DNA of 64,000 nucleotides from Scytalidium lignicola. Its lineage: Eukaryota; Ascomycota; Leotiomycetes. Both the position numbers and the translations under genes were made by a program. Location of the stretch: NCBI GenBank assembly GCA_002812745.2, contig NCSJ02000093.1, forward strand, positions 62,001 through 126,000. The letters are read 5' to 3'. The notes beneath the pieces are model-generated. The model saw only the letters and a program-made list of their open reading frames with translations, ran no database searches and was not told the origin of the DNA. Positions 12,538 to 25,067 of the stretch are shown here, piece by piece; position 1 is the stretch's first letter, and each line of letters begins with the position of its first letter.

Positions 12538-14450
12538 CTAATGCTGATGACCGTGTCTCTTGTGCTTAGCAGCAGAGACGGTAGGGGCAGGGATGGTAAC
12601 AGTTGTTGTTGTACCGATAGAGATAGTGACAGTCTCCTCGACCATGAAGATTTCCTTGACGGTGTGGCCGCTTGTCTCATATGCAGTGCTAAAGAAGCTA
12701 ACAGTATCGGTGGGGATAACGACAGCATTGACATTTCCTCCAGGCTTGGTAAGAGTTGGACTTGCAGCGCTAGCCGTGGTTGCATAGAAGACATTCCCAG
12801 GCATGAATGTGCCTGATGATGCAACGGCTCCAGCAGAATAAGATAGAGTCGCTGGCTGGGCTGCTGGTGAGGCTGTCGCAGTGGCCCTTCCCTCCTGAAT
12901 CTCTTGGGCATAGCCAGGGCCGTTGGCAATGACGACATTTCCTGGCAAACTAGTCGATGGGCCAGCTATTTTCTCATTCTGAAGTGCCGCAGGGACATCG
13001 ATCTGGCACTTTGCAGCATCATCATCACTTTGAATAGTAAAGAGAGGGCAGTCCTGAATCTGGCCGGACGGGTTTGTGCATTTATTGACAGCATCTTGGA
13101 GGAATTTCTCATCCCAGCCCATTATGAAATCACCGTGGTAACCACATCCTGTCGTAATGTAAGTATGACTCAAGGATCAATTTGCAAACCTTGAATACGG
13201 ATAGAATAAGGGATATGACATACCAGTTGGATCTCCATTTGAGAACACGAATTCACCATCTTGACCAATAAATGCGGCAGTGTTCCAGATAGACTCATAA
13301 AAGAGACTGACAAGGCGAATTGGATAATCTGGAGGGCAATCACCTGTCATCACCAGGTTTGGATATGCAACATGGTCCTTGTGGTTTGGGCTGTCAAGAT
13401 CCTTTCCATTCCAGCAACTTGGGAACATAAGCTCAGCCCGAATACCATCTGCACAGTTTGCATCAAGGTAGGCCTTATCAGGAAGAAAGTGGCGATACAA
13501 AGATCCCTCAGGTGGTCGCTGGTAATTCAGACAGTTCATGCCAATAGCAGCTTGACGAAGGAATGCTTGGGATGACAAGTTGCCGGTCCAGTTAGACTTA
13601 TCAACATCCGGGATGGGGTAACTGAAGTTACGTTGGTAAGTATCGCCGGCAATCATTTGAAAGCCGGGTGGGAAGGCTGTGACATTGGGGCTGTCAGAGT
13701 TTGGGTAGAGGAGATAGTAGCTGCCATGATCAATCGATTAGTTAATGCCTCTTTAATTGGGGTGACTAGCCAAGCGCGTCTCAAACTCAACCGAAACAAG
13801 CTCAGAGGACACATGAATTTGATTTAAAGACAAGCATATAACCCTGATTGAGATCAAAGACGCCAAAAAAGAATTTTAAGGTAGAAGTGAATTGAAAATA
13901 TGTAAGGGTAATTGGTAAGAGAGTATATGAATAGAATGTAACTTACGAAAGCATGCCTCCAACTTGGTCAACCAGGGTAAACTCTCCGGAAGCGCTCTTG
14001 AAGTGCAATGTTGGTGTCCAGTACGCGGATTTGTCTTGAGTGACTCCGCACGAAGTACAGTCGCCTGCAGCAAGGTCATTATAGGCGGAGCTCTCACCGA
14101 ATCCTGTGGCATGGATCATCGTTAGCAAAATCGCATCTGATATGTAATTCTCGAAGAAAATTTCAAACACACAAAACCCAGCACATGGTCATATTCTATC
14201 GAATAGTCCTCATAAGGTCGGCGTGGAGGAGAGAAAGTCTGAATCTCAATGTAATTATGAACGCGTATGACTTACCAGACGAGCCGAAAATACTATGAGC
14301 ATGAGGAGAAACGGTTCCATTGTTCATAAGGGGGTCAATTCTAGCCAAGCCTGATCGAGAGCGGCATGGCATACGCCAAAATGCATCAACTCCACCAACA
14401 GCCGTCAAGACAGTGACTGCCTTGACAATGGTGGTCAACGAGAACCTCAT
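12538..14450 (-). CDS. Secreted DUF1996 domain protein
   Basis: Function unknown; DUF1996 proteins are common secreted or wall-associated proteins of filamentous fungi. Exons 14450-14276, 14103-13947, 13720-13224 and 13148-12538 give about 479 residues. Residues 1-24 form a signal peptide (MRFSLTTIVKAVTVLTAVGG) followed by FWRMPCRSRSG. The family core is clear: DPLMNNGTVSPHAHSIFGSS, then CTSCGVTQDKSAYWTPTLHF, MNCLNYQRPPEGSLYRHFLP, and GCGYHGDFIMGWDEKFLQDA at about 280. From about residue 330 the protein is Ala/Ser/Thr/Val-rich, suggesting an O-glycosylated stalk. It ends in a short basic, His-rich tail (KHKRHGHQH). No GPI signal is evident. The ATG at 14450 was chosen because the upstream in-frame TTG lies before the signal peptide. 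Confidence 0.88.
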
Positions 14451-17054
14451 CTTGAACAAGATGAATAGTCAACGTAGATGGGTGAGTTTAAATAAAGGAA
14501 CACGCGCAGTCAGCGTGCACAAGAAGTTCTAGGGTGCAGACAACGCAGGATAGAAGTGTGAAGATTCTTCGTTGACGGAAATCAGGTTTGTTGTTTGTTG
14601 TAGGAAACAGTGCAGAGTAGATCAACAAAAGGTGACGATACTATATCTTCAAATATCACAAACTCGCACGCGACAGGTTTAACCGATCCTTAGCGGGCCA
14701 GCACTCTGCTTCGGTGTTGATGAGAAGTTGAGGCGCCTTGAAGCCTTGAGATTGTTAGTGACCCCGGATTTTCCTTCTCCGCACAGCGGCTCTCAAATTC
14801 CTCTTGGACGTCACAAACAGTTCGGATCCAGACACTCAAGGTAAGGCGATTTTCCAGCTCCTCAATATCGTCTCATAAAATTCTCTTCCTGTTGCTCTCT
14901 CAATGCTATCCCTCTCAGGCTTCTTCAAGGCGCAGCACGTCGTTGGGGCCGGTTGTTGGTTACAAAGTTTTGTCGTAATGACGCTATCCCCAGCAGCTTG
15001 GCAGTCCCTCCTCTATCAACCCCACACAGACGGGAATGAAAGCAGACAAATATGTTCAAAAAGAATGGAAAGGTTTCGCGTTCTAGCCACGAGCTTATGA
15101 AAAAATGAGAGTATGTGCCTCGGGGCAAAAAATACTGGAAAAGAGTGTGGAACGTGTGGGTGTACGGTAACGAGAGAGAGAGCCTTTTGGAGGAGTTGGG
15201 GAAGGAAAAGAAGATAAAGGCACAAGGAAAGAGACGAAAGAGGGAATACCAACCATTGCGATGGACAGGGCAAAAGGGAGATCCAGGAGCCACGGAGTGC
15301 TACTGTAATTACTCTAGTCGGAAACAGAAAGGACGTGGAACGGTAGTACTTGCCCAGGATCGTGGATAGTGTTTCCCAACCCCTAGCTTTGGTAGGACCT
15401 CCTTGCTTCGGCAATTTACTTTAGCAGAGCAGGGGCGGGTCCCCAGAGAGCGACAGGTTTGCCTCTACACAGTACTTACTGTCTACTTCCGTACGCCTTC
15501 TGCGCAACATGGGATGACAAGAGCTTATGTCGATAAGATCCGACTCATTATTGGTCGGGGTCAAGACGATGATGAGCTGAGGCGTCACATCCTGAGACAC
15601 CTTGGACGAAGAAGCTGGGACGTCAGGCGCCAATTTAGGGGTCTAACCCATGGCCAGTGAACTCAGAAAGAACAACACCTACTTGTACTGCAAGACCAGC
15701 CGCAGTAATGAACCAGTCAAAGAGAAAAGTGAAAAGGGCCATTTCCCAACGCCTTGCGACCGTTACATGCTCCTGAGGACAGCAGCGCAGTTGTGATGCT
15801 ACGGTGCGGTAGCAGTACAGTACATGGCAACACAGTCGCAAGCAATCATCCAAAGTTCCACCCCGATGGTATGAAAAGGCACATGAACTCTGTAATTGAG
15901 GCTGGCCCCTTTGTGAATGGTGCGACTCCGCGCTTGGCGATGAGACTTCTTAGGACGCACATGAAACGCCTAACTTAAAGACTACAGTCAGACCAATGAC
16001 AACCCCTGCTGCCGGCGGTTAAACTCTTGAGACTTGAAGACAGTGGACGCTGCTGTGGCTGGGCAGCCGTGGCTGAAGTCCCCCTCCCCCTTTTTTACTG
16101 CACTAAGGTAGATTTGATGTTGCATTCGCCTACTGCGGCACAACATCCCTCTCTTCCATTGACGTAGGTAGTACTCCGTACTGTACTGTATTTCACGGTG
16201 GAGTATCATTGGAGAGAGAACGACCCCCAAAGATGTCACGGCTTTTGAACGCTTAGCTCAAGAAATTTGGACAGCACTGGTCCTACAGCTAATATTATTC
16301 ATCAGCGTAATATCGACAAAGATCTTGTGCATTGGTTAGTCATGACCCGGTCGATAGATAGATAAAATCAGATGGATTTGCCAATGATCTCGCTTCGGTG
16401 ACTACTCCCGCTACTTTACCCCGTGCCGCGTGTACGTACCTTACTTTTGACTGTGGAGTCCCAGATCGGCAGCTCAAACACCCGTTGCTTGATCAACTGG
16501 AATAAGCAATAGGAAAATTCCCCGAACGAAGATTTTGAAGAAAATCTCTGGTGGAGACCTTATTATTTGATCTAATGCGGTAGGTGCGGATCTGATGTCA
16601 TTAAACTATATCTTAGTTTATCTCTCTCCTTTGATATCAAGGTGATATCCCAACCCACAGGAGGCGATTTTTGACCAATAGCTATCAACACATGCGGTCA
16701 TGCGAAATTATAATATTTGTAGCAAAACTTCAGGTGGCTGCATATTTAATCAAAGTCCTTCAACAAAATATTCCGAGATATGTAGTATACTTGGATTGAC
16801 TTGACTTGCAATTCTAATGCCGCAATTCCGGAAAATTCGAATCTCCTCATACGCCACCAAAGAAGCAGTTCCTCAAAATAAATTGCCACTTGCAGACCCC
16901 AAAGTCTTTCTGACCGGTCCATGTCTAAACTCGAAATATGTTGATGCACTCCTTTAAATCGTTAACCTTCAAACGCCAGGGTATTTCCTCCATAATAATT
17001 ACAGTCATAGAAATAATTTTAGTAATCCATTTCCAATGCATGCTACCCAACCCC
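14451..17054. other. Long gene-free intergenic region
   Basis: About 2.6 kb with no convincing gene on either strand. Open frames around 14900-15660 on both strands lack any family sense or splice structure. It contains a C-rich then T-rich tract near 16079-16096 and a GATA run at about 16353-16364. It includes the upstream region of the DUF1996 gene and the 3' side of gtr1; a long untranslated region or non-coding RNA is possible but not shown. Confidence 0.5.
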
Positions 17055-18255
17055 CTATGCCTCGACCAGACCAGCAGTTGCGCCTCTTTCAATGCCTCTC
17101 CTCGCAGGACTATCGAGATCCTCAAACTCCTTCCGAGCGAGCTTGGCGTTTTCCACAGCGGCATTGAACCGCTCTTCTCCAGGGGGCAGTATCACCGCTA
17201 AGTAGGTATTCGTAGTAAATTTGACGATAAACATGCTGAAGAAGCTCAACTTGAGTTCAAATAGGATGAACTGCTCGGCACTCTTAGGCGTACCAGTATA
17301 TCTACTAGTAGACTGCTTAAAGTTCTTGATGATATTCGATAGACGCTCGAACCGATCCGTAGTTGGATTGAGCTCCCCAATTTTTGACACCCAGCTTGAT
17401 ACGACTAGGAAAGATGAACGCTCAAAGAGGAGGACCTCCTCAGCTTGTATAAGTGTACCGAGTGAAGAAAGATGCCTCTCTATCTCATCGAGGTTAGGCA
17501 CTAGATCATGAATAATCTCCGCCCAAGCTTTATATAACGATTGGTCCCATATCGAAGTCGCAAACGGGATTGGGGTAAACTGCTCGGATTTCGAGCGGAT
17601 CAACGCAACACGGTCGTTGTACAGGTCTTCACGTTGGTTGGGAACCACAAGATCCATCTTATGGACCAGGATATAAATATTCGACGAAGGCGAGAATTGT
17701 GAGAGCGCATTTATGATGGATCGGTAGGTGAGGAGGTCACGATCAAAGTCTCGAGACTCAATATCGAAGACATATATGAGAATTGCAACATTTGAGAACA
17801 CGTGCTGTCGTTGTTGAGATAGGTAATTTTCCATGAACGCATCTTGACTGCGATATTTTAGCATTGTCCATATCAAAAGCAGTGTCTTCCAAACCAGAGA
17901 CAATATATATCAACTTTCACAGACTAATTATATAGAAATAGTCCGGAATGGTCAATATCATAGCAGCCTCGTTGGCGGAAGTACTCCAATGATAAAACTC
18001 TTACCCTCCACAATCCCACAGATTAAGCGTCAGGTTGCCCAGGAACTTAACATGGCTCAAATCAACATCAATTGTAGCCCCTAACCGTCTCGTATCCTTT
18101 GCGACGTAGTTGCTGAAGATAATGCTCCTCATCGAGCTCTTGCCGGACCCGGACTTCCCCATCAGGAGGACTTTCTTCTTTTTCTGCTTCCGAGGCTCAG
18201 AAGCTGGAGGTGGAGCAGCCTCATCCTGGAGCAATATACTGCCTGATCTCTCCAT
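17055..18255 (-). CDS. gtr1: Rag-type small GTPase Gtr1 (RagA/B)
   Basis: Gtr1/RagA GTPase; with Gtr2 it signals amino-acid sufficiency to TORC1 at the vacuole. Exon 1 is 18255-18005 and exon 2 is 17847-17055; the 157-base intron falls inside the G3 motif. The product is about 347 residues. The P-loop GKSGSGKSS is at about 33-41, the effector region includes [19 protein letters not shown]3 reads DCGGQD, and the G4-like HKMD sits in [11 protein letters not shown]. The C-terminal roadblock-type half runs from about 200 on. Fungal members carry a slightly longer C-terminus than yeast Gtr1 (310), as seen here. An N-terminal Pro/Lys-rich leader precedes the P-loop. Confidence 0.93.
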
Positions 18256-18712
18256 CTTTGTTGTGTCGCGGCTGAGAACGCGATTTGAATCCTGCCCTTT
18301 TGGCCTGTGTGATTGGGGAATGATGTTGTGCTTAGGCGACCTTGTTGATATTCCTAGCTACGTAGTATGGCGGTGAGGAACCCCACATCTATCTAGGCCG
18401 GCAGAATTATCTCGCTGCTTATTTGGGCTCTGACTTGGCATTTATGTAGGCATAATTATGAGAAATAGCAGTGGCAAGGAATATTGAATAATAGCCTAAC
18501 TATAACCAACAACATGGGGAATGTATAGCTGGCAGCCTCGTTAGAACTAGATTACCATTTTAANTTTTTTTTATATGTCTTGAATTGANTTTTTTTATTC
18601 TAATTCTATCTTACATACTTTCTTACAACTGTTACTACAGATTCTAAGTTCGCAGCCTGTTCTATGTCTATAATTAAGCCAGCATGCCCTATGACATGCG
18701 ATATTTCCTCAT
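18256..18712. other. Intergenic gtr1/sterol-reductase-like gene
   Basis: About 460 bases: upstream of gtr1 and downstream of the FAD enzyme gene. It contains two isolated N characters (18564 and 18589), each followed by a T run. No gene seen. Confidence 0.55.
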
Positions 18713-20268
18713 CTATTTAATATATTTCCATGCAGAACTTCTAGCCTCAATATAAGATTTACTTTGAATAGCCTTCCAGATACCCCAGAACCCACTAAGG
18801 GGCCACTTGACTAACAACCTGCGGAGGAATGATGAATTTGTAAGAGCATTTCTCTCTGCCTCCACATCCACTTTTACCTTCTCGTATACACTTGGAAGCG
18901 TAGTTGCACCATACTTGTTGCGCAAGTCATCGTACCATTTCCTGTCGAATTGCTGCCAGAATTCATCCTCAGAGTAGTATGTGTGGGCATAGAGCCACTT
19001 CATACCACCTAATTCTCGTAGCTTGTATTCGAGGTCCCGGTTGAGAGCCACAAAATCTTCATGTTTTTCAGGTCCATCACCCCACAAACCAATATTCAAC
19101 ATGTCTTCCAATGATCCATCTGGGTTCTTCTGGCTTGAATTATGGGGATGCATGGTTGGAACTGGGCTTTGCTTCAATGGACAGAGCCATAGAGGATATA
19201 TACCGAACGCCTTATCAGTATAATCCACGAACTTCTCTGCTGTCGAATATGGCAAAGCTAAATCCTGTACCACATATCTTTTCGACTGACCACTGGCATG
19301 TAGAGCGGTGTACATCATTCGGGTATGAAGAAAATCATCTAGGAACCAGCGGGTAAACTTATTGAATGGAGTTCTGAAATATTTAAACGCAGAAGCTCCA
19401 ACCCAAAACCCCCCTCGATCATAACGGAAAAGATACTCTGCCAGGGGGATAGCTTCCTTAACAGGTTGATTTAGACTTGATCCGANTTTTTTCTTTTACA
19501 TGGAGATAGAACCACGGATCTCGTGCGTTGCTAAATTGCTGAACTGGAATGCTGCTCTCGGTATCATTGGTTAATGTCCCTGTGATAATAGCACCATGGG
19601 TCTTGGAATACATAATCCCGTCCACGTAATTGATGCTTTTGTCAGCTGTGAACTATGATTTGGTCAAAATACGCTTCCGCTGCTTGAGGGATTGGAAAAG
19701 TCACCTTCTTGAGCTGCCCAATAGCTTCGGCCATACTCGACACTGGATGGTAGGTTGTCTCAACATATTTCTTGGCCTCTTGAAGTTGAAGTTCAACGAG
19801 AGTAGTAACACCCAAAGTCCCAACTGCTCCAGCAGCTCCATGAAAGAGATCCGGGTTCTGAGTCTTGGAAGCGGTAACGACTTCACCGTTTGCTAGAACC
19901 ATCTCAACAAAATCGATGGTGTGGTTAAAAAACCCGTGCTTGAATGAACTAGACTCGCCAGATGTCCCAGAATAACCGCCGCCAACAGTGATGCCAGGGA
20001 ATTCCATAACAACATATGGTACTAAACCATGCTTCATAGTCGCTTCGACCAAACGATCCATGGGAACATTGGGTTCAACGAGAGCTGTCTTTCTCGATGT
20101 ATCAACTTTGAGAACATGATTGAGACTACTCGTATCTACTAAGTTCCCCTTTTTGGTGTGACGGGTGCTATTTGTTGAGCCGTGAAAAATACGGAATTTT
20201 TCACCACGCTCAGAATACCCTCTTACTCTCTCTGAGATCTTACTCACAGCTTCTTTGTGAGACTCCAT
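18713..20268 (-). CDS. FAD-binding delta(24)-sterol reductase-like oxidoreductase
   Basis: FAD-linked oxidase family (PCMH type) resembling DHCR24/Diminuto; fungal members are usually annotated as delta(24)-sterol reductase, though the true substrate is uncertain. Exon 1 is 20268-19705 (188 codons) and exon 2 is 19652-18713, separated by a 52-base intron (GTGACT ... TAG). An N at 19486 beside a T run must be skipped to keep the frame, giving about 500 residues. The FAD segment includes FPGITVGGGYSGTSGESS and NPDLFHGAAGAVGTLGVTT. Exon 2 contains YVDGIMYSKTHGAIITG and the C-terminal AHTYYSEDEFWQQFDRKWYD. Family members start near MESHKEAV (20268). The frame stays open upstream to an ATG at 20526, so an Arg/Ser-rich N-terminal extension is possible. 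No terminal membrane anchor as in DHCR24 was seen in the shorter form. Confidence 0.82.
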
Positions 20269-21646
20269 AGCTTGTCTTACATAAACAGAGTTTGAAAATC
20301 GCCGAATTGGTATACTCAAGTAATTCTGCTCATGAAGATTGATATGTTTAGGCCGAGATGAGATGAGAGGACAATTGCGCTGACGTGAGAATGCAGAGGT
20401 GGTGCAAATATTTGCTGTCACTATAAAATTGAAGCGGTGAAATGAAGCATTGTGCGAAAATATATGTAATTGGCGGCCATTGGAAGCTTTTGGAAGCAAC
20501 AGGCTTCCAGCCAACCTCTTCGGCATTGCCTGAAGATAAAAGGTATGCTGGATCCTTCGGCAACTGCGGGAAACACCAGCCAATTGGAGCCGGACCCAGC
20601 AATAAGACTTCTTTCATTATTCAGTGTTCAGAAATTTGATGTTCAAAGGAGGCAAAACCTACAGAAAATTATACTGGGATCAAATCACAGGTGCCTTGTA
20701 TTGAAAGAGAAATATTTTCTTCCCCAGACGGTCTCGATGTTCGCTTTGAAATGTAGGGAATGACTGGACTGAAGAGAATCCTACCACTCTATCTGCAAAC
20801 TTAAATATCGTTCATTGGGTTTGAAGCTGGATTTCTCTCTATATTGGTGTTGTTGGAATTTAAAGCTCCATTATCATTCCAGTCGTTGACCGGGCAAGTA
20901 CGGGGACCGCCACAGACCGAGGTACACAAATGGTATCCACATTTGTCGAATCTCAAATTCCATTATTTTTCATGACAAAATTAGTGTTACGATGTCACAA
21001 GTCTCAAACGTCCTATGAGGAACAATAACTAAATAATATGGGTAGATACTGCATGTACTGAGAGGTGGGGGGAAAATACGATCTTCCATCTTTCGTCAGA
21101 CTTCAATCTCCTCAAATTTCCCACCTTTTGTTCAGTTGAATTTCAAGGCAACACAAGCACTGACCCTTGCCCTTGGTATTCTCGGAGGGTATTTTGCTGA
21201 TCTGTGAGGAGTTTTTATTATCTTCTTTTGTTTCTTCGATTGGAGGGGGTTTCGGAGAATTGACATTTAGAACAGCGTGTGCTGCACCAAGCCAACGGAT
21301 ATATTGTTAACTTCCCAGGAATATTACGAGGCCAGTATTCCTTGATACAATTATTTCCTATGGGTTTTTAATACAGATATCACTTTCAATGGAAACTTTA
21401 TTCTCTGGCAAACAATGGGAACTCGGATAATCAGTCAAAATTTTGCTTTACAGGTAGAATCATGACTTTATCTCCAAGAGAGGATCTTAAAATCCTATCA
21501 CATTTTTAGGGTTTGTTTTCAGCTGAGCTACGTATATAACATAGAACGCGCAGACAGGTCACAAAATGAGTCATTCCGTACAATCATAAATATCCTTTGC
21601 CCTAAAAGTCTTCATCAAGAAGTAGAAAAGAGAAGAGAAAAAAATC
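20269..21646. other. Intergenic region
   Basis: About 1.4 kb, mostly gene-free. Its first 260 bases (to 20526) may code for the N-terminal extension of the sterol-reductase-like protein. The rest is AT-rich, with T-rich runs near 21210, and has no recognisable gene. Confidence 0.5.
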
Positions 21647-23337
21647 TTAGAAAACCGTTCCATCACTCAGAATGGCGATTGGAGGAACCTTAGTGTTTGG
21701 ACGGCTCACTTCAGCAAGTTCTCTTCCACCCTAATTTAATTGTTAGTATCAGGAACAAGCAATGTCCTAGGACCAAATGAATCAATGGCATACCTTCCAA
21801 CTTCCTGCTTCTAACATTTGTGGTAGTGACAATCTATCCATACCAAACAGACCAAGGGAATTGTTGACCTCTTCCAGCAACATATCTAAGAACCCAACGG
21901 TGGTAGCCCGCCATTCAACAACAACATCATCATCTGGTGAATAAAGTGGTACTACCTCTAAGCTCTTCTTTCCTTCTTTCTCGGCATTTTCGTGNAAAGT
22001 TTTGGAGACCTCTTTCAGCTTCAGCTGGCTTGAGAGTTAAGACACCGGTGTCGATGAAGAGTCCACCGTTTCTGTACTCAGGAAGCCCAGTTAAGAGTTC
22101 CGACCCTGCAAAGTGGATATTAACCAATTTCGTCATGGGCTGCATAAGAGAGTAGCAAAGCCACTGAGATAATTTATGGAACGGGACAATAGATTCCCAA
22201 GGTTGGGTTGTAGGGCCCGAAGGCATGGTTGAGAGAGGCCAGGAGTCACCGAGGGGGACACCATCGATTTGAGTTCGGGTTGATGGCCAAATCGGGGCCA
22301 GGCCATCCATAATAACAGACCACAGGGTTGGTAACACTACAATTGGAACGGACGAAGCTTGTGTTGTTGGGTGGGTAAGAAGGTAATCTTCACAAGTTAG
22401 TGTCTAGCGGTAATAACGAAAGTGACAACCAAATGCATACCTAACATGTTACCGGGTCTAGCATCAGCACCGAAAAATGTCTCGTTATTCAATGCCTCAC
22501 CAAGGCGAACCAGCAAGCCTGTACGACCTTCAAGGCCAGGGATGGGGTTCTGTGGGGAGGCTTGCAGGCCGGAAGCCATATCTTCCACGGTTAACCGCTT
22601 TAGACCAGCAGCATCAACCTGGTGGGGCTGGTTACGGTCACTACTGAACAGACCAGTTTGAAACATCTCCAAACTGGCTACTGCTAGGCCTTCACTCCTC
22701 TTATAGATTCGACCGTTTTCCTTGCTCTTGTATTGCCAAGATGTACCGGCGCCAGCATCCATTAGAACTGACACTAGGAACAGGTCTAACAATCTACGGC
22801 ATTGTTCTGGAGGGTCGGTTGCACTTGGCCAGCTTGAAATGAGTGCCGCAACACGATCTCTTCCACCCACGTTGAAGTGTTGCCAGCGACCGTGAGGAGG
22901 GATTTCAGAATAGTCTGGTGCAAAATCACGCTATAAAAACGACGGTTAGCAGGCAAAGTTCTGAAGATGTTAGGTGGAATAAATGTTACTACCTTGATAA
23001 TAGAGACAACAAAGCTAGCAGCATCCTTGAATTTACTCATATCGACATCAAAGTGATTCAGCTTATTTCGGACTGCTTTTTCCTTTACAATCGAGCATCT
23101 TTCTCTCACGGCCTCAATACTTCTTAGATATCCAGCTGGGTCAACCTCTGGCCTGGGAGCTTTTGGAAGGTCAACCTTCGGGATAGTGGCAACAGGTGCG
23201 GACATTTTGGGGAAACCAGGTGATTTTAAGGAGGACTGCGAGGAGGCTGAAGATCGAATATCAGCAACATTTGCTGAGTTGCTCCGGGATGAAGAGGCAT
23301 TGGAGGCCTTGTCTTTGTTTCGCGAAAAGATGCCCAT
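21647..23337 (-). CDS. urc4: Uracil catabolism protein 4 (Urc4, DUF1688)
   Basis: Urc4 belongs to the fungal and bacterial URC pathway of uracil breakdown; its precise reaction is not known to me. Exons 23337-22993, 22930-22441, 22387-21794 and 21730-21647 give about 503 residues once the N at 21995 is skipped. With the N counted, the frame changes just after ERGLQNF; without it the reading continues HENAEKEGKK and the conserved PDDDVVVEWRATTVGFLDML. Other family landmarks are SWPSATDPPEQCRRLLDLFL, GAGTSWQYKSKENGRIYKRS, EALNNETFFGADARPGNML and the ending PIAILSDGTVF. All four introns' junctions are canonical GT-AG and in phase; the third has a CTAAC just before its AG. Upstream lies a long divergent region shared with swa2. 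Confidence 0.92.
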
Positions 23338-25067
23338 CGTAGTGTTTAGTGTTCGGTCTGAACCGAGGGCTGCTGATAAGGGCGGGACGACAATCTCTCA
23401 ATCAAATTTCGCTGATTCGGGTCCGGCGGGCGGCTGCTTCCGCGTCTGGGTACCAGAATTTTTTTGGAGATATCAGAACTGAGGTTTGTCAATTGAATGT
23501 CAATTGATGTCCTTTCTATCCCAGATGTAGAACAAGATCGTCCAGAGGCGCGGATGCAATATATAAAGGAAACAGTTCCTAGGTAGCTGCCTTTTTTGCG
23601 TTCCGAAATAACTCGAACCAGAAATTTTCCGTACCAATTAGTGATCTTTCAGGGGGTGGTTGGTGGCTTGAGGAACTTGAGGACTTGAGGTAATGGGAGC
23701 GTACGAATTCGGGCGACGGTATTCTGACGGGAATGATCCAACTTCTCGGAGCACAGAGGCGGGTACAGGCTGAATGCTAGCGGAACAGACTGTCAGTTGT
23801 ACTCATGCCAGTTCTTTCAAGATCCAGCCTGACTGATGATGGGAGGTCTCTTAAAGGAGTGCGGTATGGACCAGGATTTCGGACTTGGTTGGCGCCCCGA
23901 TATGCAGGTACAGAATGGGGTCCGATAGAGTATGACCGATTACCAGGTACGGATCCCTGAGGACGGAGGAGGCCAGGAAACAGACAGAGACAACGTCTAG
24001 GCTGGGCGTGCGAAGGAATAATAACGCGACTTGCTGCTGAGATGCTGCAACGTCCTGGGACGAAGTTTAAGAATGAGAAGGGGAGTTGGAAGGGAAGTCA
24101 CTTGCTCCCGTATTTGAAGCGACACCGGGGAAGCATCCGTAGTCCTTCCACCATCGTGGTCAAGAGATGCATCAGAACCGCCGTCCTTGGTCCTTTCGAG
24201 TATCGCTTTAGGTGAGCGTGGAGTCGCTTGGTCCAGGCCATGATCAGAGTTCTGCGGTCTCTACAACAAAGCATAGAGCACATCCGAGTCCATGCTCATA
24301 AAAGGGGGACGGCGTGCTCCAATCACCTTACCTCTACCCTCTACCCGACGGCGTTTGGCTACAGGTTTTTTGGAATGCCCCTCTACTTTGAACTTGCTCG
24401 GCAATCATCAGAGGAAATAGCTGCACTCCCGTACTCAGACGCCGCCAATAGTACTGTGGATAAGGGGAGGCGAAGGAGCGCGAGCTGGTGGCCGAACAAA
24501 CGCCTTGGCTGCTATGACCGTCTGGAACGACCACTTAGGGATACAGGCTCCGCGAACTAAGTACGTACAAGTGCAGACCCGCAGGTCATAAGTGGAGAGA
24601 GCACTGTATATTCCTTGCAATTGCGCCTACGAGCTTTGCTCAAAAGTTGGAAGGAGAGCTCCGGATGGCAGGTCAGTGGTGTTATCGGACAGGTGTAGTC
24701 AGGTGACCTGACTGCGGGATAGCTATATACTCTTCGTATTAAATTATGCAGTCACCATAGCACCAACTTCATTCTCCAGGTTCATTATGCCTGACCCAAT
24801 AATTAGTTTTCACTTTTGCAAAACAGAATGAGTGGGCCAAATGCATACTGAGCATTACGCCCGTGATCAGATTGTATGCATGTCGCAGACTAAATCGCGA
24901 ATACGGTAGCCGCTTCTCTCGCCTGTGCAGGAATTGAATATCACAGCATTTTGAGCTCTGGAGGTAGTCGCGCAATTTACTCGTTGTCCCGGGTCACGTA
25001 TTGCAATGTTGAAGACACTTCTTTGAGTTATTGGTCCCCCTATACCCTGCGTTAAAAGCACGGCAAG
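23338..25067. other. Long divergent intergenic region urc4/swa2
   Basis: About 1.7 kb with no convincing gene. Small frames near 24100-24600 on both strands have no family resemblance. A short imperfect direct repeat of CTTGAGGA type lies at about 23667-23690. Both promoters must be here. Confidence 0.5.

Noticed and set aside
14903..15660. Several open frames on both strands between 14.9 and 15.7 kb as genes
   Set aside because: They overlap each other, are biased in composition, and show no domain, splice pattern or family resemblance.
16353..16364. GATA run as an array of GATA-factor sites
   Set aside because: It is a short simple repeat (GATAGATAGATA), more likely low-complexity sequence.
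19642..19705. Frameshift in the sterol-reductase-like gene near 19642
   Set aside because: A 52-base GT-AG intron (19704-19653) restores the conserved sequence in phase, so no lesion is needed.
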